From: CAXBMB01 sp963976695
Lineage (GTDB): Bacteria; Pseudomonadota; Alphaproteobacteria; Kiloniellales; DSM-21159
Direction: 5' to 3'
Length of the DNA stretch: 64,000 nt
Assembly: GCA_963976695.1 (NCBI GenBank)
Contig: CAXBMB010000007.1
Location: forward strand, 11,024 to 75,023
Made by a program: the position numbers and the translations under genes. The notes below the pieces were generated by a model. It was not told where the DNA came from. It searched no databases and worked only from the letters and a program-made list of their open reading frames with translations. Positions 27,522 through 36,399 of this stretch are shown one piece after another. Position 1 is the stretch's first letter. Each line of letters begins with the position of its first letter.

Positions 27522-28445
27522 TTACACCGCCCCGTCCGGCGGCATCTCTTGCTGGTGTTGACCAAACCACTCGACGGTGAAGGCGCTGAAAGCTTCCGCC
27601 GCGCGCGACAGCGGATAGCGCAGGTGCCTGACCAGTAAGATTTCCAAGCTAATGGCGCTGTCCAGCAGCGGGCGCAGCGCCAGCGGCAGGCCGTCATAGC
27701 TGACGTTGCTTGCCGGGCTGGTGTGCAAGATCGACACCCCGTATCCATTGGCGACCATGCTGCGCAGCGTTTCCAGCGATCCCGCTGGCCGCGTTAAGGT
27801 CGGCTGCAATCCATGGCGGCGAAAGATCTCCAGCAGGTGACGCCGCGACTGGGCGTCGGCGGTCAAGATCAACGGCTCATCGGTCAGGTCCTTGAGCGCC
27901 ACGGCGGCGCGGCTGGCTAAGGGATGATCGGCCGGCAGCAGCAAACGCGGCGGCAGGCTGGTCAGGACCTGTTTTTCCACCTGCTCCGGAAGCCCAACGT
28001 CGTAGTCGATAATCATGTCGACAACCCCCAACTCCAGCAACTGGGGCAACTCGCTGAAGTCGGCTTCGCGCACCTGGATCCCGATCTGCGGGTAAAGCGC
28101 CTCAAAGGCCTTGGTGAGGGCGGGCACATAAAGCGGCGTCAGTTCGGCAAAGCAGCCCAGGGTCAACTCGCCGGCCAAATGACCGGCGCCCCGGCCCAGC
28201 CCGCCCAACTCCGCCGCCTGGTTGAGCAGATGCCGCGCTTGGGTGACCAGTTCCTGGCCAAAGCGGGTCGGCGTCACGCCCCGCCCCTTGTGACGGACAA
28301 AAATTTGCTGCGCGAAATGGTCTTCCAACTGGGCAATGGCGGCCGAAATGGCCGGTTGGGAAATGTTCAGCGCCCCGGCCGCCAAGGTCACGCTTTGATG
28401 ATTGGCGGTGGCCACCAGATAGCGAAGGTTTCTGAGCGTAATCAC
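27522..28445 (-). CDS. LysR family transcriptional regulator
   Basis: N-terminal winged helix-turn-helix (LRNLRYLVATANHQSVTLAA; LNISQPAISAAIAQLE) and a C-terminal LysR substrate-binding domain; 307 residues. It starts at a GTG at 28445 preceded by GGAA. It is transcribed away from the two FAD enzyme genes, and the intergenic region carries a dyad, so it probably regulates them in response to a methylated glycine or a related amine. The inducer is inferred from the neighbours only. Confidence 0.92.
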   Translation of the reverse strand: MITLRNLRYLVATANHQSVTLAAGALNISQPAISAAIAQLEDHFAQQIFVRHKGRGVTPTRFGQELVTQARHLLNQAAELGGLGRGAGHLAGELTLGCFAELTPLYVPALTKAFEALYPQIGIQVREADFSELPQLLELGVVDMIIDYDVGLPEQVEKQVLTSLPPRLLLPADHPLASRAAVALKDLTDEPLILTADAQSRRHLLEIFRRHGLQPTLTRPAGSLETLRSMVANGYGVSILHTSPASNVSYDGLPLALRPLLDSAISLEILLVRHLRYPLSRAAEAFSAFTVEWFGQHQQEMPPDGAV

Positions 28446-28450
28446 ATAAA

Positions 28451-28478
28451 TTTTTCCGATTCAACAAATCGATAAAAA
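28451..28478. promoter_or_regulatory. Candidate LysR operator dyad
   Basis: TTTTTCCGATT and AATCGATAAAAA form an imperfect AT-rich dyad just outside the LysR start, in the region divergent to the FAD oxidoreductase gene. Position and shape suit a T-N11-A type LysR site that also provides autoregulation. Confidence 0.5.
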
Positions 28479-28716
28479 TCATTTTATCCGAAGTGCGGTA
28501 TCAGGCTCAATTACAAAAATTGCCCCAATGGCGATGCCCGTTAAGCCGCCGCGCGCGGCCGCGCCTACCGGCCCCGAAAAACACCGGAAAACACCGGAAA
28601 ACGGTGAAAAACGGTAAAAACACCAAGCCAACGCCAAAATTACGTCAACCACCTAATCACCTGCTGTCGAAACGGCTGCGCCAGTGCTCAGCGACTCAGC
28701 GGGAACGGAGAACGAG

Positions 28717-30036
28717 ATGACCGAGCGAAGCAAGACCCCCACCTATGATGTGATCGTGATCGGGGCGGGCGTAATTGGGGCCTGCACCGCGCTGGAGCTG
28801 GCCCGCAGCGGCAAGAAAGTCCTCACCGTGGATAAAAACGCCGCGGCCGGTTATGGCTCCACCTCCGGTTCCTGCGCCATCATCCGCACTTACTATTCCC
28901 TGCTGGACAGCTGCGCCCTGTCCTACGAAGGCTGGTTCTACTGGAAGAACTGGGCCGACTACATCGGCCAGGCTGACCCGCGCGGAATGATCAAATACCA
29001 CGACACCGGCTGCCTGGTGGTCAAGGCCGAGCACAATGGCGGGCTGAAAAAAGCCTGCGAGATGATGGACAAGATCAACTGCCCTTACGATCATCTGACC
29101 CCGGCGCAGATGAAGGAGCGGCTGCCGATCATCGACACCCACCAATTCACCCCGGCCAAGCGGCCCGACCAGGAGGGTTTCGGCGAACCCACCGGCGAGT
29201 CGATCGAGGGCGGCGTGTTTTTTCACCGTGGCGGCTATGTCAACGACCCGGCGCTGGCCGCGCAAAACGCCGAACACGCCGCCAAGCTGGCGGGCGCCGA
29301 CTTCCTCTACAAGGTGGAGGTGGCCGATATTCGCCGCGCCGAGGGTCGGGTCGCCGGCATCACCTTGACGGATGGCCGGGAAATCGACGCCCCGGTGGTG
29401 GTCAATGTGGCCGGGCCGCACTCCTTCAAGATCAATCAGATGGCCGGCGTGTTGGATGGGATGAAGATGAAGACCCGCGCCCTGCGCCATGAAGTCTCTC
29501 ATGTCCCTTCCCCCGAAAGTTACGACTTCGAAAAGGAAGGCTGCGTTTACTCCGACAGCGATATATCGACCTACTGCCGTCCCGAACTGGGCAATCACAT
29601 TCTGATCGGTTCGGAAGATCCGGAATGCGACACCCGCGAATTCGTCGATCCGGACAACTTCGACCGCAACTTCACCGAACAGTGGCGCGTGCAGGTGCTG
29701 CGCCTTGCCCAGCGCTTCCCGGAGATGGGCATCCCCTCGCAACTCAAGGGAGTGGTCGAGCTTTACGACGTGACCGACGACTGGATTCCGATCTACGACA
29801 AGACCGACCTGCCGGGCTTTTATGTCGCCATCGGCACCAGCGGGAACCAGTTCAAGAACGCGCCGGTTGTCGGCAAAATCATGACCGCGCTGATCGACGC
29901 CTGCGAAAGCGGCCAGGACCACGACGCCGCGCCGGTAACCTTCCACCTCGACAAGGTCAATTACGAACTGAACCTGGGCACCTTTTCACGCAACCGCGAG
30001 ATCAATCCCGATTCCAGCTTCTCCGTGATTGGCTAG
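28717..30036 (+). CDS. FAD-dependent oxidoreductase (DAO family)
   Basis: A 439-residue flavoenzyme of the D-amino acid oxidase / glycine oxidase fold. The N-terminal dinucleotide motif VIGAGVIGACTALEL is at about residues 14-28 and GSTSGSCAIIR follows. The C-terminus has the family turn FYVAIGTSGNQFKNAPVVG. ATG 28717 follows GGAG at good spacing; the open frame extends 11 codons upstream. Substrate is probably an N-methylated amino acid, judging from the dimethylglycine dehydrogenase relative next door. Confidence 0.88.
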   Translation: MTERSKTPTYDVIVIGAGVIGACTALELARSGKKVLTVDKNAAAGYGSTSGSCAIIRTYYSLLDSCALSYEGWFYWKNWADYIGQADPRGMIKYHDTGCLVVKAEHNGGLKKACEMMDKINCPYDHLTPAQMKERLPIIDTHQFTPAKRPDQEGFGEPTGESIEGGVFFHRGGYVNDPALAAQNAEHAAKLAGADFLYKVEVADIRRAEGRVAGITLTDGREIDAPVVVNVAGPHSFKINQMAGVLDGMKMKTRALRHEVSHVPSPESYDFEKEGCVYSDSDISTYCRPELGNHILIGSEDPECDTREFVDPDNFDRNFTEQWRVQVLRLAQRFPEMGIPSQLKGVVELYDVTDDWIPIYDKTDLPGFYVAIGTSGNQFKNAPVVGKIMTALIDACESGQDHDAAPVTFHLDKVNYELNLGTFSRNREINPDSSFSVIG

Positions 30037-30048
30037 CGTCGGATCGCG

Positions 30049-30079
30049 TTGACCGGGATCGCGACAGGATCCCGGTCAG
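30049..30079. terminator. Stem-loop after the FAD oxidoreductase gene
   Basis: TTGACCGGGATC pairs with GATCCCGGTCAG around a 7-base loop, 12 bases after the stop. No T-run follows, so it may be a 3' stabiliser or a dispersed element rather than a full terminator. Confidence 0.5.
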
Positions 30080-30195
30080 CGCGTGAACCTGCTTCCAATC
30101 CGTCTGTTGGAGGGTGCTTGGCGACAGAGTCGATCACACTCCAGGGGCGCTTGGCCGCCTTCAATCTGACCTCTTGCGCAACAGAGTAACTGCTC

Positions 30196-32625
30196 ATGAA
30201 ATCTCATACCCGTGTCGTGGTTATCGGTGGTGGTGTTGTCGGCGCTTCGGTGCTCTATCACCTGACCAAATTCGGCTGGACCGACATCATGCTGATCGAA
30301 CGGTCGGAGCTGACCTCCGGCTCCACCTGGCATGCCGCAGGCGGCTTCCACAACCTCAATGCCGACACCAACATGGCCTCGCTGCAGGCCTACACCATCG
30401 GGCTCTACAAGGAGCTGGAGGAAATCTCCGGCCAATCCTGTGGCCTGCATCATGTCGGCGGCCTGACCCTGGCCGGCACGCCGGAGCGCTGGGACTACCT
30501 GAAGGCCGAACGGGCCAAGCACCGCTATATGGGCCTGCACACCGAGCTGGTTGGACCGGCGGAGATTCGCAAGCTCTCCCCCATCACCAACACCGACGGC
30601 ATCATCGGCGCGCTCTATGATCCGATGGACGGCCACCTGGATCCCTCCGGCACGACCCACGCTTACGCCAAGGCCGCAACCCTGGCGGGCGCGGAAATCA
30701 TGTTGCGCAATCCGGTGCTGGCGACCAATCCCCGGCCCGACGGAAGCTGGGAGGTGGTCACCGAACAGGGCAGCATCATCGCCGAGCATGTGGTCAATGC
30801 CGGCGGCCTGTGGGCGCGCGAAGTGGGCAAGATGGCGGGTGTCTATCTGCCGCTGCACCCGATGGAGCATCAATATCTGGTGACCGAAGACACCCCGGAA
30901 GTGTATGAGCGCGACCAGGAACTGCCCCATGTCATGGACCCGGAAGGCGAGAGCTATCTGCGCCAGGAAGGCCGTGGCGTCTGCATCGGATTTTACGAGC
31001 AGAACTGCGACGCCTGGGCCGTCGACGGCACCCCTTCCGACTTCGGCCACGAACTGCTGAACGACAATCTGGACCGGATCGAAGATTCCATCGCCTTCGC
31101 CGCCAAGCGCTTCCCAATTCTGCAGACCACCGGGGTCAAGCAGGTGATCAACGGCCCCTTCACCTTCGCATCGGACGGCAATCCTCTGGTGGGTCCGGTG
31201 CCCGGACTGCGAAACTACTGGTCGGCCTGTGGCGTGATGGCGGGCTTTTCACAAGGCGGCGGCGTCGGACTGACCCTGGCGGAATGGATGGTCGAGGGCG
31301 AGCCGACGCGCGATGTCTTTGCCATGGATGTGGCCCGCTTCGGCTCTTGGATCACCCCCGGCTACACCCGCGCCAAGGTGCGGGAAAATTATCAGCGCCG
31401 CTTTTCCGTCTCCTACCCCAATGAAGAGCTTCCGGCGGCCCGGCCCTTCCAGACCACCCCGGCCTACGGCATTTGGAAGGAACAGCGCGCGGTGTTCGGC
31501 GCCGGCTACGGCATGGAGGCGGTCAACTATTTCGCCCTGCCGGGCGATCCGCTCTACGAAACGCCCTCCTTCCGGCGCTCAAACGCCTTCACGGCGGTCG
31601 GGCAGGAATGCCATGCCGTCCGGACCGCCGTCGGCATCAACGAGATTCACAATTTCGGCAAGTATGAAGTTCGCGGACCGGGCGCCTTGGCCTTTCTCGA
31701 TCGCGTCATGGCCGGACGCCTTCCCAAGGTCGGTCGCTTGACCCTTTCCGCCATGCTCAGCCCCAAGGGCAAGCTGATCGGCGACTTCACCATCTCACGG
31801 CTGGGCGAGGAGCATTTTCAGCTTACCGCTTCCTTTGGCGCGCAGAACTACCATCTGCGCTGGTTCTGGCAACAGCAGCCCGCCGAGGGGGTGAGCATCA
31901 AGAATGTCTCGCTGCAACGCATCGGCTTCCAGATCGCCGGCCCGAAATCGCGCGAGCTGCTCAGCCGGGTGACCCGGCAGGATGTTTCCAACCAGGCCCT
32001 GCCCTTCGCCGCCATTCGCAAGATGGAAATCGGCCTTTGCAACGCCACGGTGCAGCGGGTCTCCTACACCGGCGATCTGGGCTACGAAATCTATGTCGAT
32101 GCGGAAAACCAGCGCGCGCTTTACGACACCCTTGCCCAGGCCGGCGAGGATCTTGGCCTGCGCCCCTTTGGGATGCGAGCAATGATGTCCCTGCGGCTGG
32201 AGAAGTCTTTCGGCTCCTGGATGCGCGAATTCAAACCGGACTACACCCCGCTGGAAACCGGGCTGGACCGTTTTGTCGCCTACAACAAGCAAGCCGACTT
32301 CATCGGCAAGGCGGCGGCCCTCAAGGAAAAGGCCGAAGGCGTGCGGCGCAAGCTCTGCACCTTCGTGCTCGATATCCCCAAAGGCCCTGGCCACGCCGAC
32401 GTGGTGGCCGACGAACCGATCTATGTCGATGGCGAGGTGGTCGGCTTCGTCACCTCGGGCGGCTATGCCCACTGGGCGGAAAAGGCCGTCGCCTTGGGCT
32501 TTCTGCCGGTTGAAATGATCGCGGAAGGCCGGGAAATCGAAATCGAACTGCTCGGCGAGATGATCAAGGGCCATCTGATTACCGAGGTGCTGTTCGATCC
32601 CCAAGCCGCGCGGATGCGCGGATAG
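30196..32625 (+). CDS. Dimethylglycine/sarcosine dehydrogenase-type FAD and folate enzyme
   Basis: A 809-residue two-domain flavoenzyme. The N-terminal DAO-type FAD half starts with VVVIGGGVVGASVLYHL, and STWHAAG carries the His that binds FAD covalently in mammalian dimethylglycine dehydrogenase. The C-terminal half (from about residue 420) is GcvT-like, with EVRGPGALAFLDRV and YTGDLGYEIYVDAE, and would accept the one-carbon unit on tetrahydrofolate. The overall sequence follows mitochondrial dimethylglycine dehydrogenase (for example NAAGFWAREVGKM-like NAGGLWAREVGKM). Expected role is oxidative demethylation in glycine betaine breakdown. No separate etf genes are visible. Confidence 0.9.
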   Translation: MKSHTRVVVIGGGVVGASVLYHLTKFGWTDIMLIERSELTSGSTWHAAGGFHNLNADTNMASLQAYTIGLYKELEEISGQSCGLHHVGGLTLAGTPERWDYLKAERAKHRYMGLHTELVGPAEIRKLSPITNTDGIIGALYDPMDGHLDPSGTTHAYAKAATLAGAEIMLRNPVLATNPRPDGSWEVVTEQGSIIAEHVVNAGGLWAREVGKMAGVYLPLHPMEHQYLVTEDTPEVYERDQELPHVMDPEGESYLRQEGRGVCIGFYEQNCDAWAVDGTPSDFGHELLNDNLDRIEDSIAFAAKRFPILQTTGVKQVINGPFTFASDGNPLVGPVPGLRNYWSACGVMAGFSQGGGVGLTLAEWMVEGEPTRDVFAMDVARFGSWITPGYTRAKVRENYQRRFSVSYPNEELPAARPFQTTPAYGIWKEQRAVFGAGYGMEAVNYFALPGDPLYETPSFRRSNAFTAVGQECHAVRTAVGINEIHNFGKYEVRGPGALAFLDRVMAGRLPKVGRLTLSAMLSPKGKLIGDFTISRLGEEHFQLTASFGAQNYHLRWFWQQQPAEGVSIKNVSLQRIGFQIAGPKSRELLSRVTRQDVSNQALPFAAIRKMEIGLCNATVQRVSYTGDLGYEIYVDAENQRALYDTLAQAGEDLGLRPFGMRAMMSLRLEKSFGSWMREFKPDYTPLETGLDRFVAYNKQADFIGKAAALKEKAEGVRRKLCTFVLDIPKGPGHADVVADEPIYVDGEVVGFVTSGGYAHWAEKAVALGFLPVEMIAEGREIEIELLGEMIKGHLITEVLFDPQAARMRG

Positions 32626-32632
32626 CGCGACC

Positions 32633-32668
32633 GGTTCAAACAGCTTGCCGGATAGGGCGGTTTGAACC
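32633..32668. repeat. GGTTCAAAC palindrome after the dehydrogenase gene
   Basis: GGTTCAAAC pairs with GTTTGAACC around 18 bases. It is the third copy of the repeat family seen at 9558 and 12158 and could also serve as a transcription end. Confidence 0.6.
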
Positions 32669-32771
32669 GATGTCGTTTTGAAGAAGCCGGCCGCCTTCGC
32701 AGAGGGATCGCCCGCCAACAGCTTGATAACAGGCGGCGTGACGGTCTAGACGGGATCACGGTGCGATTCCA

Positions 32772-34016
32772 TCAACTCGCGCGGGGCGGCTGGCTTTTTT
32801 CGATCTTCGCCAGCCTTTGCTTTTGCTGATCGATGTAGTCCCGGCTAAGCGGCACCGCGTCGCGTTCCCGGCCCAGTTGATAGTGGACCACGGTGGAAGA
32901 ACCGAAGGCGAAGGCGCATTCACAGGCCGCGAGATAAAATTCCCACATCCGGGCGAATCTCTCGTCGTAGAGGTCAACAACCTCTTGGCGGCGGTCCAAA
33001 AACCTCTCCCGCCAAAGCCGGAGCGTTTTCGCATAGTGCAGACGCCAGATTTCACAATCCAACATCCACAAGCCCGAGCGTTCAATCGCCAGTGACGCCT
33101 CGGAAATACACGGCGCATAGCCGCCCGGAAAAATGTGCTTTCGGATGAAGGGGCCGGTTATGCCGGGCGGCGCCTTGGTCGAAATGCTGTGAATCAGCGC
33201 CACGCCGCCAGGGGCCAGGCGGTCACGAACGGTGCGGAAGTACGTCTCCAGATGACCCACGCCCACATGCTCGAGCATGCCAACCGACACCACCCGGTCA
33301 AAGCGCCCGGTAACGCTGCGATAGTCGCAGAGCTCAAACCTGACCTTGCTGTCCAATCCGGCGGCCGCGGCGCGCTGGCGGGCGACCGCCAACTGCGCCT
33401 TGGACAGCGTCACCCCGGTCACCTCCACATCGGCAACCCTGGCTAAATAAAGCGCCAAGCCGCCCCACCCGCAGCCGATATCCAGGACCCGTTGCCCCGA
33501 CTGCAGCGCCAGTTTGGCGGCGACGTGCCGCTTTTTTTCGCGCTGCGCTTCGGCAAGGGTTTCCGCGTCAGAGGGGAAGTAGCCGCAGGAATACTGCAGA
33601 TCCTCATCCAGCCAGAGCCGGTAGAAGTCGTTACCCAGATCATAGTGGTGCCCGACGTTCCGGCGCGCCCGGGCAAGCGGGTTGTGCTGCATGAAACGAC
33701 GAAGTTTGCGATTGAGCTTGTTCCAAAATACCTGGCTCGCCGACAGGTCAAAATGGCGCTTGTTGAGGAAGATAAGCCGCAGAAATTCATAAGCGCCGCC
33801 CTCTCGAACCACCAGACTTCCCGCCATATAGGCTTCCGCGCCCTTCAGTTCGGGATTGAGGAAAATTCGCCAATCAAGGGACGGGTCGGTGATTTCAATG
33901 CTGACTTGCGGGTCCTGGTCCGCGCTTCCGAAACTCTCGCGATAGCCGTGGGGCCCGTAAAGCGTCAGCCCACCGACCTTGATCGCCTTGCGCAACAGCA
34001 ACGGCAAAAATCGCAT
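32772..34016 (-). CDS. cfa: Cyclopropane-fatty-acyl-phospholipid synthase
   Basis: Full-length CFA synthase of about 414 residues: an N-terminal lipid-binding domain, then NVGHHYDLGNDFYRLWLDE, the SAM loop DIGCGWGGLALYLA, SVGMLEHVG, and FIRKHIFPGGYAP. The frame is open to ATG 34046, but ATG 34016 has a GGGGA ribosome binding site and opens directly with the family's MRFLPLLLRKA-type start. It is one of two such genes in the window and lies beside a glutathione S-transferase gene on the same strand. Confidence 0.93.
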   Translation of the reverse strand: MRFLPLLLRKAIKVGGLTLYGPHGYRESFGSADQDPQVSIEITDPSLDWRIFLNPELKGAEAYMAGSLVVREGGAYEFLRLIFLNKRHFDLSASQVFWNKLNRKLRRFMQHNPLARARRNVGHHYDLGNDFYRLWLDEDLQYSCGYFPSDAETLAEAQREKKRHVAAKLALQSGQRVLDIGCGWGGLALYLARVADVEVTGVTLSKAQLAVARQRAAAAGLDSKVRFELCDYRSVTGRFDRVVSVGMLEHVGVGHLETYFRTVRDRLAPGGVALIHSISTKAPPGITGPFIRKHIFPGGYAPCISEASLAIERSGLWMLDCEIWRLHYAKTLRLWRERFLDRRQEVVDLYDERFARMWEFYLAACECAFAFGSSTVVHYQLGRERDAVPLSRDYIDQQKQRLAKIEKSQPPRAS

Positions 34017-34128
34017 CCGACATCCCCAAGCAGATAGGTTCTCCATAGCATCGCGCCATCATGGGCATAGAAGGCGGAAATAGTTAAGTCGGAATCGCCG
34101 CTTGCCAAGGCCGGCGCCAGTTGCGGAC

Positions 34129-34830
34129 TCATCCGAGTGGGTGATCGGCCTGGCAAGAAGCGCGCGGCGCGCCGTTGCCGGCCCCGAAAAACAGCGCCGG
34201 GCAGTCGCCCGCTCGCCAGGGCCGAAGTTTGACCATAACCGAGGTGAAGAGCGCCGAGCTCACGAAGGCATCCAGCCAAGCCGCCAGGCCGGGCCAAGGT
34301 TGGGTCTCAAACCAAGCGCGGTCGGTGTTGGCGAACTGTCGAACGAAGGGGGCCAGGGCGACATCGGCCAAGCTGCGACGTCGGCCAAACAGATAGTCCT
34401 TGCCGACCAAGCGCGCCTCGAGCTGGTGGAGAAAGACCGCGGCGGCGGCCCGTTCTGCCGCCGGATCGGCGTCGGCGTAGCGGCTGGCGTATTTGTAGCG
34501 ATCAAGATGGGCTTTGAAGTCGCGCTCACAGGCGTCGATCAGCGCCAGCATCGCCGGCAAGCTTTCCTCTTCCGGGCAAAGCCAGCTTTCCGGATCCTGT
34601 CGCGCCAGCGCCCAAAGCATTACATCCAGGCTTTCCTCGAGAACCTGACCATCGGGCTGCTGCATCACCGGCACTGTCCCCTTGGGAGAGATCGCCAGCA
34701 TCTCAACCGGTTTATCCCGCAGCACAATCTCGCGCAGTTCGCAGGTCTGCGCCGCCACGGCCAAAGCCATGCGCGCCCGCATGGCATAGGGGCAACGGCG
34801 AAAGGAATAGAGGATCGGAAAAGCGCTCAT
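34129..34830 (-). CDS. Glutathione S-transferase family protein
   Basis: A 233-residue GST. The N-terminal thioredoxin-fold domain has a CPYAMRAR glutaredoxin-like active site near residue 13 and the cis-Pro motif KGTVPVMQ; the C-terminal half is an all-helical GST domain (SLADVALAPFVRQF). ATG 34830 is preferred over the TTG two codons upstream. Substrate unknown. Confidence 0.88.
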   Translation of the reverse strand: MSAFPILYSFRRCPYAMRARMALAVAAQTCELREIVLRDKPVEMLAISPKGTVPVMQQPDGQVLEESLDVMLWALARQDPESWLCPEEESLPAMLALIDACERDFKAHLDRYKYASRYADADPAAERAAAAVFLHQLEARLVGKDYLFGRRRSLADVALAPFVRQFANTDRAWFETQPWPGLAAWLDAFVSSALFTSVMVKLRPWRAGDCPALFFGAGNGAPRASCQADHPLG

Positions 34831-34943
34831 CGGCAAAACTTACCCGATCGTCGGCGGCGCTGGAAGGACCTCACGCCGTCGAAAGCCCGCCGGGCGCCGA
34901 GCGACGACGACGTTGCCGAGCCAGTTCTGCTGTTGGGGTCAAA

Positions 34944-35855
34944 TCAACCCGAGCCGAGGTGCGCCTGGCCTCGCTGTTCGGCCAGCTCCATCTGCTTTTG
35001 CCGCTCGGCAAAGCGCGCCTTTTGCGTGTCGGTCAGGCTGTCCCGGCACTTCGGACAGCAGATACCGGGCAGATAGTGCGGCGACCGCTTGTCCGCCGCG
35101 TCGATGGCGCTGCGGCACCCGTGACAGAGATCGTAGGGGCCCTGGTCGAGCCCGTGGCCGACCGAAACCCGCTGGTCAAACACGAAACACTGACCCTCCC
35201 ACAGGCTCGCGTCCTCGGGCACGCTTTCCAGATACTTCAGAATACCACCTTGCAAATGGAAGACCTCCGCCACGCCCAGTTCCTTCAGGTAGGCGGTGGA
35301 CTTTTCACAGCGAATGCCGCCGGTGCAGTACATGGCGACCCGCTTGTTTTCCTCCAGCAGACCGCTGTCGCGCAGCCATTCCGGAAACTCCCGGAAGGTC
35401 TTGGTTCCGGGATTCATCGCCCCGGCAAACTTGCCGATATCGACCTCATAGTCGTTGCGGGTATCGATCACCACCACATCGTCGGCCGAAATCAACGCGT
35501 TCCAGTCTTCCGGCTTCACATAGGTTCCAACCAGCTTGTTGGGATCCACCGTCGGCACGCCCATGGTCACGATTTCTTTTTTCAGCCGCACTTTCATCCG
35601 CAAAAACGCCTGCGACTCGGCCCAGGATTCCTTGTGTTCCAGCTTAGCCAACCGCGGATCCCGGCGCAAAAAGGCCAGTACCTCGCGAACGCCGGATTCC
35701 GGTCCAGAAATCGTGCCGTTGATCCCCTCGTGCGCCAGCAGCAGGGTGCCCTTGACCTGGGCCGACAGACAGCGCGACAGCAAGGGTTGCCGCAGGCGTT
35801 TGTAGTCCGGCAGGGCGACGAATTTATAGAGGGCGGCGACTAAAAAACGGGACAT
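34944..35855 (-). CDS. trhO: tRNA uridine(34) hydroxylase TrhO (rhodanese family)
   Basis: Oxygen-dependent enzyme that hydroxylates uridine 34 of tRNAs at C5 (YceA family). N-terminal acylphosphatase-like domain (TLLLAHEGINGTISG), then a rhodanese domain with catalytic Cys in MYCTGGIRCEK near residue 176, and a C-terminal cysteine-rich segment (CHGCRSA, CCPKC) that may bind metal. 303 residues is normal for the alphaproteobacterial form. Confidence 0.93.
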   Translation of the reverse strand: MSRFLVAALYKFVALPDYKRLRQPLLSRCLSAQVKGTLLLAHEGINGTISGPESGVREVLAFLRRDPRLAKLEHKESWAESQAFLRMKVRLKKEIVTMGVPTVDPNKLVGTYVKPEDWNALISADDVVVIDTRNDYEVDIGKFAGAMNPGTKTFREFPEWLRDSGLLEENKRVAMYCTGGIRCEKSTAYLKELGVAEVFHLQGGILKYLESVPEDASLWEGQCFVFDQRVSVGHGLDQGPYDLCHGCRSAIDAADKRSPHYLPGICCPKCRDSLTDTQKARFAERQKQMELAEQRGQAHLGSG

Positions 35856-35965
35856 GGCGAACCCGATCAGGTTTCAAGGGGCGACCTTATGTAGGCCCGA
35901 ACCCCTAGACAGGCAAGCCAAGCGGCCAATCCGCCGGCGTGAAACGACGCGTCGGCGACGGCCGA

Positions 35966-36202
35966 TCAATAGTGCGGCGGCGGCCCATCGTTGGCCGGCA
36001 AAGCCTCGCCGCCCCGATCGGCCTCGCGGGACCGGGTGACCAACAGCGTAACCTGGCGATTCAGCAGGTCGATTTCGCCACGCTGCGCGACCACGATCCC
36101 ATTCAGGTCATCCAAGGTGCTTTCCTGGTGCGCCAGACGGCTTTCCAGCTCCATCACACGGGCTTCGAATTCAGCGAGCTTGGCGGACAAACTTTCGGGC
36201 AT
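35966..36202 (-). CDS. slyX: SlyX family protein
   Basis: A 78-residue coiled-coil protein of unknown function. Heptad-like leucine/glutamate pattern (LAEFEARVMELESRLAHQES), the segment LNGIVVAQRGEIDLLNRQV, and the C-terminal PPPHY shared by SlyX proteins. ATG 36202 has GGAAC upstream and is preferred over GTG 36214. Confidence 0.88.
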   Translation of the reverse strand: MPESLSAKLAEFEARVMELESRLAHQESTLDDLNGIVVAQRGEIDLLNRQVTLLVTRSREADRGGEALPANDGPPPHY

Positions 36203-36399
36203 GGGATGTTCCACAATTGCTGTGGCCTTCTCGGTTGGATTTGACGACCTGCGCCTCTGCTCTCACGAAAGGCCGGATCTGGCAAGGCAAAGCGGCCTTG
36301 CGCTCAAGGATCCCAGCAGCGGGCGGTTGGACGGCGATAAGCGGCGAAGTCACGCTTCAAACCGGAGCGCCACGGGAGTCGATTCGCGCCGATCCCAGT

